NCBI RefSeq assembly: GCF_000025005.1
Contig: NC_013525.1
Location: 1,328,501 to 1,392,500, forward strand
Direction of reading: 5' to 3'
Source of the DNA: Thermobaculum terrenum ATCC BAA-798
GTDB taxonomy: Bacteria; Chloroflexota; Chloroflexia; Thermobaculales; Thermobaculaceae
DNA: 64,000 nucleotides
Shown: positions 52,141-60,441 of the stretch, piece by piece
How positions within the stretch are numbered: the first letter of the stretch is position 1
Layout: each line of letters starts with the position of its first letter
Position numbers and translations under genes: made by a program
Notes under the pieces: generated by a model
The model's database searches: none
What the model was told of the DNA's origin: nothing
What the model saw: the letters and a program-made list of their open reading frames with translations, nothing else

Positions 52141-52792
52141 GTTGTGCACCTAGCACAGTGCTTATGGGAGCGAATGAGCGCCTATGTTGAGGGGTAACAC
52201 CATAGATAGCTATCTCAGCCTGATGCTCGCGTGTGCCATAACCCTTATGCTTATGAAAGCTGAAACCTGGGACGTATTCTGTAAGATCTGCCATGTATCG
52301 ATCTCTCAAAACCTTAGCTACCACAGAAGCAGCAGCTATAGATAAACAGAGAGCATCACCATCAACTATCGCTACCTGATTAATAGAACAAGCCCTAATC
52401 TTGAACGCATCAATCAAAAGTACATCTGGTAAATCGGCATCTCGTAAGGCGCGTAGCCAAGCCAGCTCAGTAGCCCTAGATATACCCAAAGTATCGATCT
52501 CATCAGGAGTACTTGCGCCAATGCCGATATATAATGCCGATGCTTTTATGGCTTCGTAAGCTAACTCCCTTCTGTTAGGTGATAGCACTTTAGAGTCCCT
52601 AACGACCTCAGCAAGGGACTCTAAAGTGCTGAGGTCAGGAGGAAGTACCACTACAGCCCCAAATACTGGCCCAGCCCAGGCACCTCGACCGGCCTCATCT
52701 AGACCAGCCACGTAAGCATAACCCTGGCGCCACAGAGTAGGCTCGAATGGGTGAAATCCCTTTTCCTCTATAGGGGCTATTGAAGCGCACAT
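52133..52792 (-). CDS. rnhB: Ribonuclease HII
   Basis: A 219-residue RNase HII that removes RNA, including single ribonucleotides, from RNA-DNA hybrids. GLDEAGRGAWAGPVFGAVVVL holds the first two acids (Asp, Glu), SKVLSPNRREL follows, LLIDAFKI holds the third and SIAAASVVAKVLRDRYM the fourth region. The segment DLSTLESLAEVV, just before the conserved RDSKVLS, overlaps the inverted repeats described separately. rplS-rnhB-yraN is a common gene order; it follows rplS by 10 bases. Confidence 0.94.
   Translation of the reverse strand: MCASIAPIEEKGFHPFEPTLWRQGYAYVAGLDEAGRGAWAGPVFGAVVVLPPDLSTLESLAEVVRDSKVLSPNRRELAYEAIKASALYIGIGASTPDEIDTLGISRATELAWLRALRDADLPDVLLIDAFKIRACSINQVAIVDGDALCLSIAAASVVAKVLRDRYMADLTEYVPGFSFHKHKGYGTREHQAEIAIYGVTPQHRRSFAPISTVLGAQHE
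52584..52636. repeat. Two overlapping, mutually exclusive inverted repeats inside rnhB
   Basis: Repeat one: exact 17-base arms at 52584-52600 and 52614-52630 with a 13-base loop. Repeat two: exact 10-base arms at 52604-52613 and 52627-52636. The right arms share 4 bases, so both stems cannot form at once. On the coding strand the first arm encodes STLESL, and its reverse complement encodes the conserved RDSKVL. The left half looks like an inverted copy of the right. Terminator and operator are unlikely mid-gene; see findings. Confidence 0.9.
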
Positions 52793-52802
52793 AGCACTTA
52801 CT

Positions 52803-53159
52803 CTACTGAGTGCGCTTCTCCTTTAATCTAGCAGCCTTACCACGAAGATTTCTTAGATAATAGATCTTAGCGCGACGCACCTTAGCGCGCCTTACAACCT
52901 CAATTTTGTCGATGCGCGGCGAGTGCAACAGAAAGTTGCGCTCGACCCCAATTCCATGGGAAGCGATCCTTCTTACGGTAAAGTTTTCAGCTATACCACT
53001 ACCTCTGCGTCGAAGCACTACGCCTTCGAACACCTGAATTCTCTCACGGTTACCTTCCACAACTCGAGCATGGACGCGCACAGTATCACCAGGACCGAAG
53101 TCCGGTATATCAGATCTTAGTTGCTGTTGAGCAACAGAAGCTAGAACCTCTTGGGACAT
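52803..53159 (-). CDS. rplS: 50S ribosomal protein L19
   Basis: A 118-residue ribosomal protein at the 30S-50S interface. [33 protein letters not shown] and the basic C-terminus [20 protein letters not shown] are diagnostic. The ATG at 53159 has GGAG about 10 bases upstream; a GTG at 53168 would be only one base away from it. The usual trmD partner is absent upstream. Confidence 0.97.
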   Translation of the reverse strand: MSQEVLASVAQQQLRSDIPDFGPGDTVRVHARVVEGNRERIQVFEGVVLRRRGSGIAENFTVRRIASHGIGVERNFLLHSPRIDKIEVVRRAKVRRAKIYYLRNLRGKAARLKEKRTQ

Positions 53160-53245
53160 CGAAATCACACTCCTAGTATTAAGAATGTTTTAGCCAACTT
53201 TTGTGTGAAGATAAGAGTTTTTACACGAAAAGAACGCCAACAGGC

Positions 53246-53275
53246 ATTTTACTGATTTACAACAGCCGGTGTCAA
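53246..53275 (-). promoter_or_regulatory. Sigma70-type promoter for rplS-rnhB-yraN
   Basis: On the minus strand TTGACA (53270-53275, perfect consensus) and TAAAAT (53246-53251) are separated by 18 bases. The predicted transcript has an 80-base leader before rplS. Confidence 0.8.
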
Positions 53276-53321
53276 AGTGTTCTCGTACGCCATGCTAATC
53301 AATAAATCCCCTGCGCAGATA

Positions 53322-53350
53322 TTGACAACCCCTCCTAACTAGACTATAAA
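53322..53350 (+). promoter_or_regulatory. Sigma70-type promoter for the gene at 53384
   Basis: TTGACA (53322-53327) and TATAAA (53345-53350) are separated by exactly 17 bases, followed by the coding start 33 bases later. Confidence 0.8.
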
Positions 53351-53383
53351 TTGCTAGAAAGGCGGTTATTTCGGGGGACGAAG

Positions 53384-53833
53384 ATGCATAAGTACGAGAA
53401 GGAAATAGAGGAAATAATAGCACGACTTGAATCCAAAGAATCCCCAAGACGCACAACCTCCAAGACTTATAGGGATATCCCCCCGGTGCTGCCGCGCCGT
53501 AGAATGTCTTTTTCAGCAATCATGAATAAGGTAGCAGGTAGGCTTGGTTCAGGCTTAAGGGATAGCGAACTGCTGATATCAGGCGTGCTACTAATCTTTA
53601 TATCGTCTACACTACTCTCAGGGCTTGGTGTTATCCAGGATTGGATAGCCGTGATCGGTGCAATCCTCTTCTTACTACCAAGCGTTTTCGGTGCTCTAAG
53701 GTGGAGACCTCAAGATAGACCTGAGAAGCTATGGCGAGGCAGGCCTGTGGATGATAGCAGTCCTTGGGATAACATGATAGACAGGTTTAATGGCTCGTCT
53801 AGGGATTTTAGAGACAGGTTTAAGAGGCGCTAG
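53384..53833 (+). CDS. Unrecognised membrane protein with two central helices
   Basis: A 149-residue protein. A charged N-terminal stretch (MHKYEKEIEEIIARLES) and a proline-rich link (RDIPPVLPRRRM) precede two hydrophobic segments at about 70-88 and 93-112. The tail is polar and rich in Asp, Ser and Arg. The ATG at 53384 has a GGGGGA ribosome site close by; a TTG 11 codons earlier is less likely. No family recognised. Its own strong promoter is visible. Confidence 0.75.
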   Translation: MHKYEKEIEEIIARLESKESPRRTTSKTYRDIPPVLPRRRMSFSAIMNKVAGRLGSGLRDSELLISGVLLIFISSTLLSGLGVIQDWIAVIGAILFLLPSVFGALRWRPQDRPEKLWRGRPVDDSSPWDNMIDRFNGSSRDFRDRFKRR

Positions 53834-53838
53834 TTTTT

Positions 53839-54651
53839 TTATCCTAGATACTTTCCGTATATCTTGTAACCACCTCTGCATAATTTGAAACCGAATGACG
53901 AATATAGTTTGAAAGACCTTTCGTTAGTTTCTTGAGTGCTTAGCTGCGCATACTTAGCTCCCATGACATGTAGCTGCCTAAGAGCCCAGGATAGTAGTTG
54001 CGCCCCATATCCCCTACCTTGAAAGTTTGGCCTAACAGCTAACCTATCTATATGCCCCCAATCGTCATAGAGAGTCAGACTTACATAGCCAATAGGTTCT
54101 TCAGATTTGTAGGCCACCCACGCATGAACTCCAGGGGAATCAAGATATTCTTCAAATTCCCTCCGGGAGTTCCGCCAGAGCCATGGAAAAGAGTCCCAAT
54201 CTATTGCTATTAGTTCAGCTATCCCCCTTTTGAGCACTGATTGTATTTCCAATTCCACACTTAACTCAGGCCCAGGTATATGAGTGTTCCTCAGCACCAA
54301 TACTGTTTCCAAGCAAGAAACCTTGACGGTATGATAGAAGTGAGCAGCTGATTTGTATTCGGTAGGGTCTACAATAATTGCTCCAGCAGTGTTGATTATG
54401 GATTCCATAAGAGATGTCCACAAAGCTGGCCTATATCTGTCGCCCCTGGATTCTAATATCTCAACTATGTCATCTCTGTTCCTCCATGGACCTGCTATAA
54501 GATACGCATTCGTACCAGGCACATACCATGACATACCTGGGTATTTAGCAACATGTTGCACTAAATCTTCCCGGGAAAGAAGACTGGTCCATGGAAGCCT
54601 CAGATTAGAGGCCCTTTGTGGATCAAGTGGAACCGGTAACGCAAACTGCAT
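53839..54651 (-). CDS. GNAT-family N-acetyltransferase
   Basis: A 270-residue protein. The C-terminal acetyltransferase domain (about 135-265) has RPNFQGRGYGAQLLSWALRQ as the acetyl-CoA site and ETNERSFKLYSSFGFK as the terminal motif. The N-terminal half is a degenerate GNAT-like or unrelated domain. Substrate unknown. Convergent with the preceding membrane gene, 5 bases apart. Confidence 0.85.
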   Translation of the reverse strand: MQFALPVPLDPQRASNLRLPWTSLLSREDLVQHVAKYPGMSWYVPGTNAYLIAGPWRNRDDIVEILESRGDRYRPALWTSLMESIINTAGAIIVDPTEYKSAAHFYHTVKVSCLETVLVLRNTHIPGPELSVELEIQSVLKRGIAELIAIDWDSFPWLWRNSRREFEEYLDSPGVHAWVAYKSEEPIGYVSLTLYDDWGHIDRLAVRPNFQGRGYGAQLLSWALRQLHVMGAKYAQLSTQETNERSFKLYSSFGFKLCRGGYKIYGKYLG

Positions 54652-54784
54652 TCCCTAGAGTTACCTGCTTTCAGTGACTACTGTGTTATTTTACTCCCTG
54701 GATAGATGAAGTATAAACAAATGAGATATATGCTACAGCATTGGAAGTATAAACTGAATAGTGTTTGCTAGAATTCTTCGTATC

Positions 54785-54803
54785 GATCTGTGAACGACAG
54801 ATC
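54785..54803 (+). repeat. Hairpin in the leader of the DUF951 gene
   Basis: GATCTGT and ACAGATC arms around a 5-base loop, 18 bases before the start codon. An extended -10-like TGCTAGAAT lies upstream at about 54766. A 7-bp arm is not remarkable by chance. Confidence 0.35.
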
Positions 54804-54821
54804 TTAGTAAGGGATAACACC

Positions 54822-55034
54822 ATGCCTAAACCCATAGACTTCGAGATAGGAGACATACTTGAGTTAAGGAAGCCACACCCGTGCGGTGGCCATACTTGGA
54901 CTGTTATAAGACTAGGGGCCGATATAGGTATAAGGTGTCACGAATGTGGTCGAAAGGTGCTGATGCCTAGAAGCGAGCTGGAAAAGCGAGTAAAGAAGAG
55001 GATCCCAGCCCCCTCAGTTGAGGAAACCACGTGA
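54822..55034 (+). CDS. DUF951 family zinc-finger-like protein
   Basis: A 70-residue protein of the DUF951 family. HPCGG and CHECGRKVLM supply the CxxC-type metal ligands; FEIGDILELRKPHP and MPRSELEKRVKKRI are typical. The family is small and cytoplasmic and its role is not established. The ATG at 54822 begins at the family start; longer in-frame starts add non-family residues. The stop overlaps the next GTG start. Confidence 0.88.
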   Translation: MPKPIDFEIGDILELRKPHPCGGHTWTVIRLGADIGIRCHECGRKVLMPRSELEKRVKKRIPAPSVEETT

Positions 55035-56383
55035 GTAATATATCCACATCGCTGAGAAGGCCAGAAATAGAGCAAAGCATACTTAATCCTGTTTTCCTTA
55101 CGCTGTGGGCCATGCAGGCTCTTACTCAGACCTCTCAAAACGTAATCAACTTCGCCCTGCTAATTCTGGCACAAACCATAACTGGGTCAACAGCTCACGT
55201 AAGCTTCATAATACTATCCTTCAGCTTACCAGCTGTCATCTTCAGTAGCGTAGCTGGCGTCCTGGTTGACCATTGGAACAAGCGTGCGGTGATGGCAGCC
55301 AGCAATATAATAAGAGCATTTGCTGTAGCAAGTTACATATTCGTCAACGACAGCTCGGATATGCCTAGAGTGTACTTAGCCAGCTTTGTGTTGGCCTCTG
55401 CAGCTCAATTCTTTGCCCCTGCAGAGGGAGCTGTTATACCGAGGATAGTAGGAAAGCGAGCATTAATAACTGCAAACTCGTTATATAACTTGACTTTCAT
55501 GGCTTCTCAATTCCTAGGATTTACCATAATAGGGTGGTTGCTCATACGCTTCATGGGGCTTAGGAACGTATTCATACTCATAGCCGTTCTGTACGCTATT
55601 GCAGCAATAGTAATCGCAACTCTGCCCATTCCCGACATTCGGGCAAGGACAGACGAAGGAATCAGTCTGGAAAAGATATGGCAGGATCTAAGAGAAGGCT
55701 GGCACTTTATTATTGAAAGGCGATCCTTAGCGATCACCATTATACACTTGTCTATCGCCAACTCCAGCTACTTGATGCTAGGTACATTAGGACCCTCGTT
55801 TGTAACAAACATACTGCATATAAGATCAGAAGATTTAGGGTTACTACTTGCACCTGCAGGACTCTTCACTTTATTGGGAATAATATTGGTCAATAAGTTG
55901 GCTAAACCTAGCAACAGGCATGAGATGATACACTTTGGACTAATGGGTGTGGGAGTTAGTGTGGTAGGACTAGCGATCACTACTCCCATCACGAATCTCA
56001 TAGCGGAGAACGCGTCAGTTATTACACCTTCTTGGTTAACGACTTTTATTGCAGTATTACTAAGTATGTTGTTTGGATTCTCGGCAGCTTTTGTGGCCAT
56101 ACCTGCGCAGACAGTACTTCAGGAAAAGTCACACGATTACAACAGAGCTCGAGTCCTGTCGACATTCTACACAGTCTCTAATGCGGCATCCTTTTTCCCT
56201 ATATTGCTTGCAGGTAGCATAGCAGACCATATAGGTATACTACAGACGATGACTATAATTGGCCTATTTATAGTTACCGTTGGAGCCAGTAGTCAATACC
56301 TATTCTTACAGAACAATAGGAACTGGGATAAAACAAGGATAGGTATCACGGAGACATTTCCCCGGAAGGGCTCAAAAGCTTAA
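55031..56383 (+). CDS. Major facilitator superfamily transporter (MFS_3-like)
   Basis: A 450-residue, 12-helix transporter of the EntS/MFS_3 branch, typical of drug and metabolite exporters. The loop after helix 2 reads GVLVDHWNKRAVM, matching G-x-L-x-D-R-x-G-R-x-like signatures; QFFAPAEGAVIPRIV lies in the fourth to fifth helix region. GTG start overlapping the DUF951 stop as GTGA. Substrate unknown. Confidence 0.9.
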   Translation: MSNISTSLRRPEIEQSILNPVFLTLWAMQALTQTSQNVINFALLILAQTITGSTAHVSFIILSFSLPAVIFSSVAGVLVDHWNKRAVMAASNIIRAFAVASYIFVNDSSDMPRVYLASFVLASAAQFFAPAEGAVIPRIVGKRALITANSLYNLTFMASQFLGFTIIGWLLIRFMGLRNVFILIAVLYAIAAIVIATLPIPDIRARTDEGISLEKIWQDLREGWHFIIERRSLAITIIHLSIANSSYLMLGTLGPSFVTNILHIRSEDLGLLLAPAGLFTLLGIILVNKLAKPSNRHEMIHFGLMGVGVSVVGLAITTPITNLIAENASVITPSWLTTFIAVLLSMLFGFSAAFVAIPAQTVLQEKSHDYNRARVLSTFYTVSNAASFFPILLAGSIADHIGILQTMTIIGLFIVTVGASSQYLFLQNNRNWDKTRIGITETFPRKGSKA

Positions 56384-56394
56384 CAGAAAAAACT

Positions 56395-57180
56395 CTACTT
56401 AAGATTATCTTTGCTGTAGCTACTATCTGCAGGATTGGAATCCCTGTGCAAGAACTCTCTAAGAAGGTCAACAGGTACTGGGAATATCAATGTAGAATTT
56501 TGGTCAGCCGCTATCTCGGTCAAAGTCTGCAGGTAACGTAACTGTAAACTTATAGGTTCTTGCGCCATTATAGCTGCGGCATCCTTTAGTCTCTGCGAAG
56601 ATTCGTACTCGCCTTCAGCATGTATGATCTTAGCTCTCTTTTCACGTTCAGCTTCGGCCTGGCGAGCCATAGCACGCTGCATACCTTCCGGCAGCTCGAC
56701 ATCCTTTACCTCTACTATACTTACCTTGACTCCCCAAGGCTCAGTCTGCTCATCAATTATCTTCTGCAAAGTATCATTAATCTTCTCTCGATGTGCTAAA
56801 AGCTCGTCTAACTCGGATTGTCCCAGGACACTTCTAAGTGTAGTCTGTGCGATTTGGAACGTAGATTTTATGTAATCTACAACATTAATGACCGCCATCT
56901 TAGGATCAAACACCCGGAAGTAGACTACCGCATTGACTCTTACTGAGACATTATCCCGAGTTATCACTTCCTGAGCGGGAACATCCATAGTAACCACACG
57001 TAGATCTACCCTCACCATGCGCTCGATGAGAGGAATGAGAGGGATCAGCCCAGGGCCTCTTACACCGGCAAATCTTCCCAGCCTGAAGATGACTCCGCGT
57101 TCATACTCCTGAGTCACCCGTAAAGAAGCACGTACCAATAACGCTAGAACTATTATCAGAACTGTAATCACATATAGCAT
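56395..57180 (-). CDS. Slipin / stomatin-like SPFH protein
   Basis: A 261-residue protein with one N-terminal membrane helix (1-20), then an SPFH (PHB) domain: [37 protein letters not shown] and [20 protein letters not shown]. These scaffold proteins form membrane microdomains and are often paired with NfeD proteases; no NfeD is nearby. Follows uvrB by 15 bases. Confidence 0.93.
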   Translation of the reverse strand: MLYVITVLIIVLALLVRASLRVTQEYERGVIFRLGRFAGVRGPGLIPLIPLIERMVRVDLRVVTMDVPAQEVITRDNVSVRVNAVVYFRVFDPKMAVINVVDYIKSTFQIAQTTLRSVLGQSELDELLAHREKINDTLQKIIDEQTEPWGVKVSIVEVKDVELPEGMQRAMARQAEAEREKRAKIIHAEGEYESSQRLKDAAAIMAQEPISLQLRYLQTLTEIAADQNSTLIFPVPVDLLREFLHRDSNPADSSYSKDNLK

Positions 57181-57195
57181 AGAACTGCTCCTCGA

Positions 57196-59172
57196 TTACA
57201 TAGCTATCTTGCGAAGCTCAGCTATCTGATCACGCAAGATAGCTGCTTTCTCAAACTCTAACGCCTTGGCAGCCTGTTTCATCTGAGATTCCAGATCCTT
57301 TATCATCCTGAATATCTCATCCTTGGACAGATTCACAGCACCGTCCGCTCGATATTGCTCCTTAGACTCAGCGATAGCCTTGACTCTCTCAGTAATATCA
57401 CGCACTTCCTTGACAATGCTCGCGGGCACTATGTTGTGCTTGAGGTTATATTCCATCTGGATAGCCCGCCTACGATTCGTCTCATCTATAGCTTTTTGCA
57501 TAGATTCCGTGATGGTATCTGCGTACATGATAACCTTGCCCTCAACATGACGAGCAGCTCTACCGATCATCTGTATAAGCGACCTCTCGGAACGCAAAAA
57601 GCCTTCCTTATCAGCGTCTAGAATAGCTACTAAGGAGACTTCCGGCAGATCCAGTCCTTCCCTCAAAAGGTTTATGCCCACTATTACATCATAGACTCCA
57701 AGGCGTAGATCGCGAAGTATCTCAACACGCTCCAAAGTATCTATCTCGTGATGGATATAGCGGTTCTTGATACCCATTTCGCTCAGGTAATCAGACAGTT
57801 CTTCGGCCATACGCTTGTTGAGCGTAGTTATGATCACCCTCTGCCCCTTGGATACCCTCTCGTGCACCTCCTCCAGGAGGTCGTCTATCTGACCTTCCGT
57901 AGGACGAACGCTGATCTCCGGATCAAGCAGACCGGTAGGCCTGATGATCTGGTGGACTATCTGTTCTGAGTGTTCCTCTTCCCATGGGCCAGGGGTGGCT
58001 GAAACGTAAATAGCATTGACTATATGAGACTGGAATTCATCGAAAGTTAATGGACGATTATCCAGGGCTGAAGGCAGCCTAAATCCATACTGAACGAGCA
58101 CCTCTTTCCGCGACCGGTCGCCTGCATACATGCCCCTGATCTGAGGCAGCGTAATATGAGACTCATCAACTATAAGCAGGAAATCGTCAGGGAAATAGTC
58201 AAGCAACGTTATGGGGGGCTCCCCAGGTTTACGTCCCGACAGGTGCCTGGAATAGTTCTCGACACCTGAACAGTAACCAGCTTCAGAGAGCATCTCAAGG
58301 TCATATAAGGTCCTCTGCTTGAGCCTTTCAGCTTCAACTATCTTACCTTGCTCGATAAACCAGTTATAGCGTTCCTCGAGCTCTTCTCTAATAGCCTTGA
58401 TAGCCTCTTGGAGTCTCTCTTGAGAGGTCACAAAATGCTTTCGTGGATATATATCCGCCTTGGTGCGCTCAATAAGCACCTCGCCAGTAAGAGGATCTAT
58501 CTCGGTAATTCTATCTATCTCGTCTCCAAAGAATTCAATCCTTAGCGCAACCTCATCATAAGCAGGCTGTATCTCAAGAGTATCGCCTCTAACTCTAAAC
58601 GTACCTCTCGACAAAGATTGATCATTACGCTCATATTGAGCCTCTACAAGACGACGGATGACCTTACTGAGCCGCACAGTATCGCCACGTTTGAGGGATA
58701 TAACAAACTTGCTGTATTCTTCAGGAGATCCAAGTCCGTATATACAGGACACACTGGCAACGATTATGACATCTCGCCTTTCTAAAAGAGCCATTGTAGC
58801 GGCATGACGCAGCTTGTCTATCTCATCATTTATCTCAGTGTCTTTTTCTATGTAAGTATCGGTCTGCGGGATGTAGGCCTCAGGTTGATAATAATCGTAA
58901 TAGCTAACGAAGTACTCTACAGCATTGTTGGGGAAAAATTCTTTGAACTCAGCATATAGCTGTGCTGCCAGGGTTTTGTTATGAGCTATAACAAGAGTTG
59001 GACGCTGAAGCCTTTCTATAACGTTAGCGACTGTAAAAGTCTTGCCGGTTCCTGTTGCCCCAAGCAACGTTTGATGCCTCATCCCGGCTCTAACGCCTTC
59101 CACCAAGGCTTCTATAGCCTTGGGCTGATCACCTACAGGCCGAAGGTCAGATATTATCTTGAACTCACCCAT
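57196..59172 (-). CDS. uvrB: UvrABC excinuclease subunit B
   Basis: A 658-residue nucleotide-excision-repair helicase. Walker [18 protein letters not shown], the beta-hairpin [20 protein letters not shown] region, [49 protein letters not shown] and the C-terminal UVR domain ([20 protein letters not shown]) that binds UvrC are all present. Length is normal. No clear LexA box was found upstream. Confidence 0.98.
   Translation of the reverse strand: MGEFKIISDLRPVGDQPKAIEALVEGVRAGMRHQTLLGATGTGKTFTVANVIERLQRPTLVIAHNKTLAAQLYAEFKEFFPNNAVEYFVSYYDYYQPEAYIPQTDTYIEKDTEINDEIDKLRHAATMALLERRDVIIVASVSCIYGLGSPEEYSKFVISLKRGDTVRLSKVIRRLVEAQYERNDQSLSRGTFRVRGDTLEIQPAYDEVALRIEFFGDEIDRITEIDPLTGEVLIERTKADIYPRKHFVTSQERLQEAIKAIREELEERYNWFIEQGKIVEAERLKQRTLYDLEMLSEAGYCSGVENYSRHLSGRKPGEPPITLLDYFPDDFLLIVDESHITLPQIRGMYAGDRSRKEVLVQYGFRLPSALDNRPLTFDEFQSHIVNAIYVSATPGPWEEEHSEQIVHQIIRPTGLLDPEISVRPTEGQIDDLLEEVHERVSKGQRVIITTLNKRMAEELSDYLSEMGIKNRYIHHEIDTLERVEILRDLRLGVYDVIVGINLLREGLDLPEVSLVAILDADKEGFLRSERSLIQMIGRAARHVEGKVIMYADTITESMQKAIDETNRRRAIQMEYNLKHNIVPASIVKEVRDITERVKAIAESKEQYRADGAVNLSKDEIFRMIKDLESQMKQAAKALEFEKAAILRDQIAELRKIAM
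57202..57244. repeat. Inverted repeat at the uvrB 3' end
   Basis: Exact 12-base arms (57202-57213 and 57233-57244) with a 19-base loop, covering the last codons of uvrB. There is no T-run in the direction of uvrB transcription. By rough count, a 12-base perfect pair at this spacing should occur by chance about once per 10 such windows or fewer. Confidence 0.6.
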
Positions 59173-59210
59173 AACTCCAACCCAATCACACCATTATGTA
59201 AGTCAAGTTC

Positions 59211-59216
59211 ATTATA
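59211..59216 (-). promoter_or_regulatory. Candidate -10 box for uvrB
   Basis: TATAAT on the minus strand, 39 bases before the uvrB ATG. I see no good -35 hexamer at 16-18 bases, so this is only a candidate. Confidence 0.35.
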
Positions 59217-59271
59217 TCTGACACTGAATATATAAACGAACTGAAGATCTAACCTCCAGCGATAAAGAAGA

Positions 59272-59310
59272 AGTCCCTGGTACCTTTTATCAGTCAAAGT
59301 ACCAGGGACT
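59272..59310 (-). terminator. Rho-independent terminator of yceI
   Basis: A perfect 12-bp stem (59272-59283 with 59299-59310), followed on the minus strand by the pyrimidine-rich TCTTCTTTAT. It lies about 25 bases beyond the yceI stop and before uvrB, separating the two minus-strand transcripts. Confidence 0.75.
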
Positions 59311-59335
59311 CACAATTTGATCCAAAAAGCAGTTT

Positions 59336-59890
59336 TTATTCTGATTTCACGGCAGCAATATGCAAGGTAATCTTGACCTTATCGCTTACAACTGCTTGAC
59401 CACTTTCAAGCAAGGCATTCCAACGAAGCCCATAATCCTTGCGATTGATTTCCGTTTCAGCGCTAAAGGCTGCTCTCTGCTTGCCATATGCATCGATTAG
59501 CTGCCCCTCAAATGTAGTATGCAACACTACCGGCAGAGTTACGTCCCGGATAGTAAGGTTACCATGCACATCGGCTGTGTTCTCGCTTGTCCGTTCAATC
59601 TTAGTGCTTGAGAACGATATATAAGGAAAACTCTCAGTGTTGAAGAAATCATCCGAACGCAGATGTTCATCGCGCTTACTGTCACCTGTGTCTATGCTGC
59701 TAGCTTCTATCTTCGCTTCTACCTGCGAGTTCTCTGGCTGATCCTCATCAGCATGGATGATTCCCTCAAATCTACGAAAGTAACCTTTGACCGTAGATAC
59801 CACCATATGACGCACAGAGAACTCTATAACCGAGTGTGCGGAATCGATCACCCAAGCGGTACGAACCTTTGCACCGGTTTCTATTAACAT
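59336..59890 (-). CDS. yceI: YceI family lipid-binding beta-barrel protein
   Basis: A 184-residue protein starting TAWVIDSAHSVIEFSVRHM, the characteristic YceI beginning; FRRFEGIIHADEDQPENS and the C-terminal NRKDYGLRWNALLESG are typical. The fold is a lipocalin-like barrel binding a polyisoprenoid. No signal peptide is visible, so it is likely cytoplasmic. Divergent from an HxlR regulator. Confidence 0.93.
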   Translation of the reverse strand: MLIETGAKVRTAWVIDSAHSVIEFSVRHMVVSTVKGYFRRFEGIIHADEDQPENSQVEAKIEASSIDTGDSKRDEHLRSDDFFNTESFPYISFSSTKIERTSENTADVHGNLTIRDVTLPVVLHTTFEGQLIDAYGKQRAAFSAETEINRKDYGLRWNALLESGQAVVSDKVKITLHIAAVKSE

Positions 59891-59940
59891 GCTTCCCCCT
59901 TATAAGTAACTTATTTTTGATAATCAATTTTATCTGTCCA

Positions 59941-59976
59941 TGTAAACCGTTGTCAAGGAGGCACATAATGTTTACA
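59941..59976. promoter_or_regulatory. Inverted TGTAAAC/GTTTACA repeat between yceI and hxlR
   Basis: TGTAAAC (59941-59947) and GTTTACA (59970-59976) are exact inverse copies, 22 bases apart, in the 97-base divergent region. This is a candidate binding site for the HxlR-type regulator encoded next to it. A ribosome-binding site AAGGAGG lies between the arms. Confidence 0.5.
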
Positions 59977-60051
59977 ATTGTATTAGGATGGAGGATCACA
60001 GAATCAAACACGATGTATTCTGTCCGTACTACCAGAAGACGATCGAATTGA
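59968..60051 (+). CDS. Possible 27-residue leader peptide overlapping hxlR
   Basis: ATG at 59968 has the strongest ribosome site in the region (AAGGAGG, 6-base spacing). Its frame runs 27 codons, ending inside hxlR in a different frame (begins MFTIVLGWRITES). The start of hxlR at 59988 has no comparable site. Either this is a short translated leader, possibly coupled to hxlR, or the true hxlR start has shifted. Low confidence as a protein. Confidence 0.3.
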   Translation: MFTIVLGWRITESNTMYSVRTTRRRSN

Positions 60052-60350
60052 TCGGACGCAGGTGGACTGGAGCCATCATAAGAGCACTGCTCTCCGGGGT
60101 GAACAGGTTCTCAGATCTGCGAGAGTCTATACCTGACCTTAGCGATCGCATGCTTTCCGAGCGCTTGAAAGAGTTGGAGGAGGAAGGCATAGTAGAGCGC
60201 CACGTCTATCCGGAGACGCCGGTACGGATAGAGTATAAGCTGACACCCAAGGGAGAAGACCTGGCGGAGATAGTGGAAGCAGTATCAAGGTGGGCCCACG
60301 AATGGTTAGCCCCACATGAGTCCACGGATGAAGTTAGGACCGTTTCATAA
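59988..60350 (+). CDS. HxlR family winged-helix transcriptional regulator
   Basis: A 120-residue regulator. The conserved DVFCPYYQKTIELIGRRW, with the sensing Cys, and RFSDLRESIPDLSDRMLSERL (DNA-binding region) are typical. LKELEEEGIVERHVYPETP forms the wing. Divergent from yceI; likely a regulator of yceI, itself or both, sensing aldehyde or redox stress, by family analogy only. Its ATG has a weak ribosome site. Confidence 0.92.
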   Translation: MEDHRIKHDVFCPYYQKTIELIGRRWTGAIIRALLSGVNRFSDLRESIPDLSDRMLSERLKELEEEGIVERHVYPETPVRIEYKLTPKGEDLAEIVEAVSRWAHEWLAPHESTDEVRTVS

Positions 60351-60441
60351 CCTCGGCATTGGGTGTTAAAGCGATAAACACAACAGCCCATACAAGCTGT
60401 AGGTGCTTTCTTGTCTCCAATTTAGGCAGTTCTAAAGAAGC

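Noticed and set aside
53160-53383. A tRNA gene in the gap before rplS
   Set aside because: No cloverleaf or GGTTCRANNCC segment was seen; the gap is explained by two divergent promoters.
59173-59235. A LexA/SOS operator upstream of uvrB
   Set aside because: I found no GAAC-N4-GTTC or CTG-N10-CAG element in the region.
60351-60441. A terminator between hxlR and the ABC transporter gene
   Set aside because: Only short imperfect inverse pairs are present and no T-run follows.
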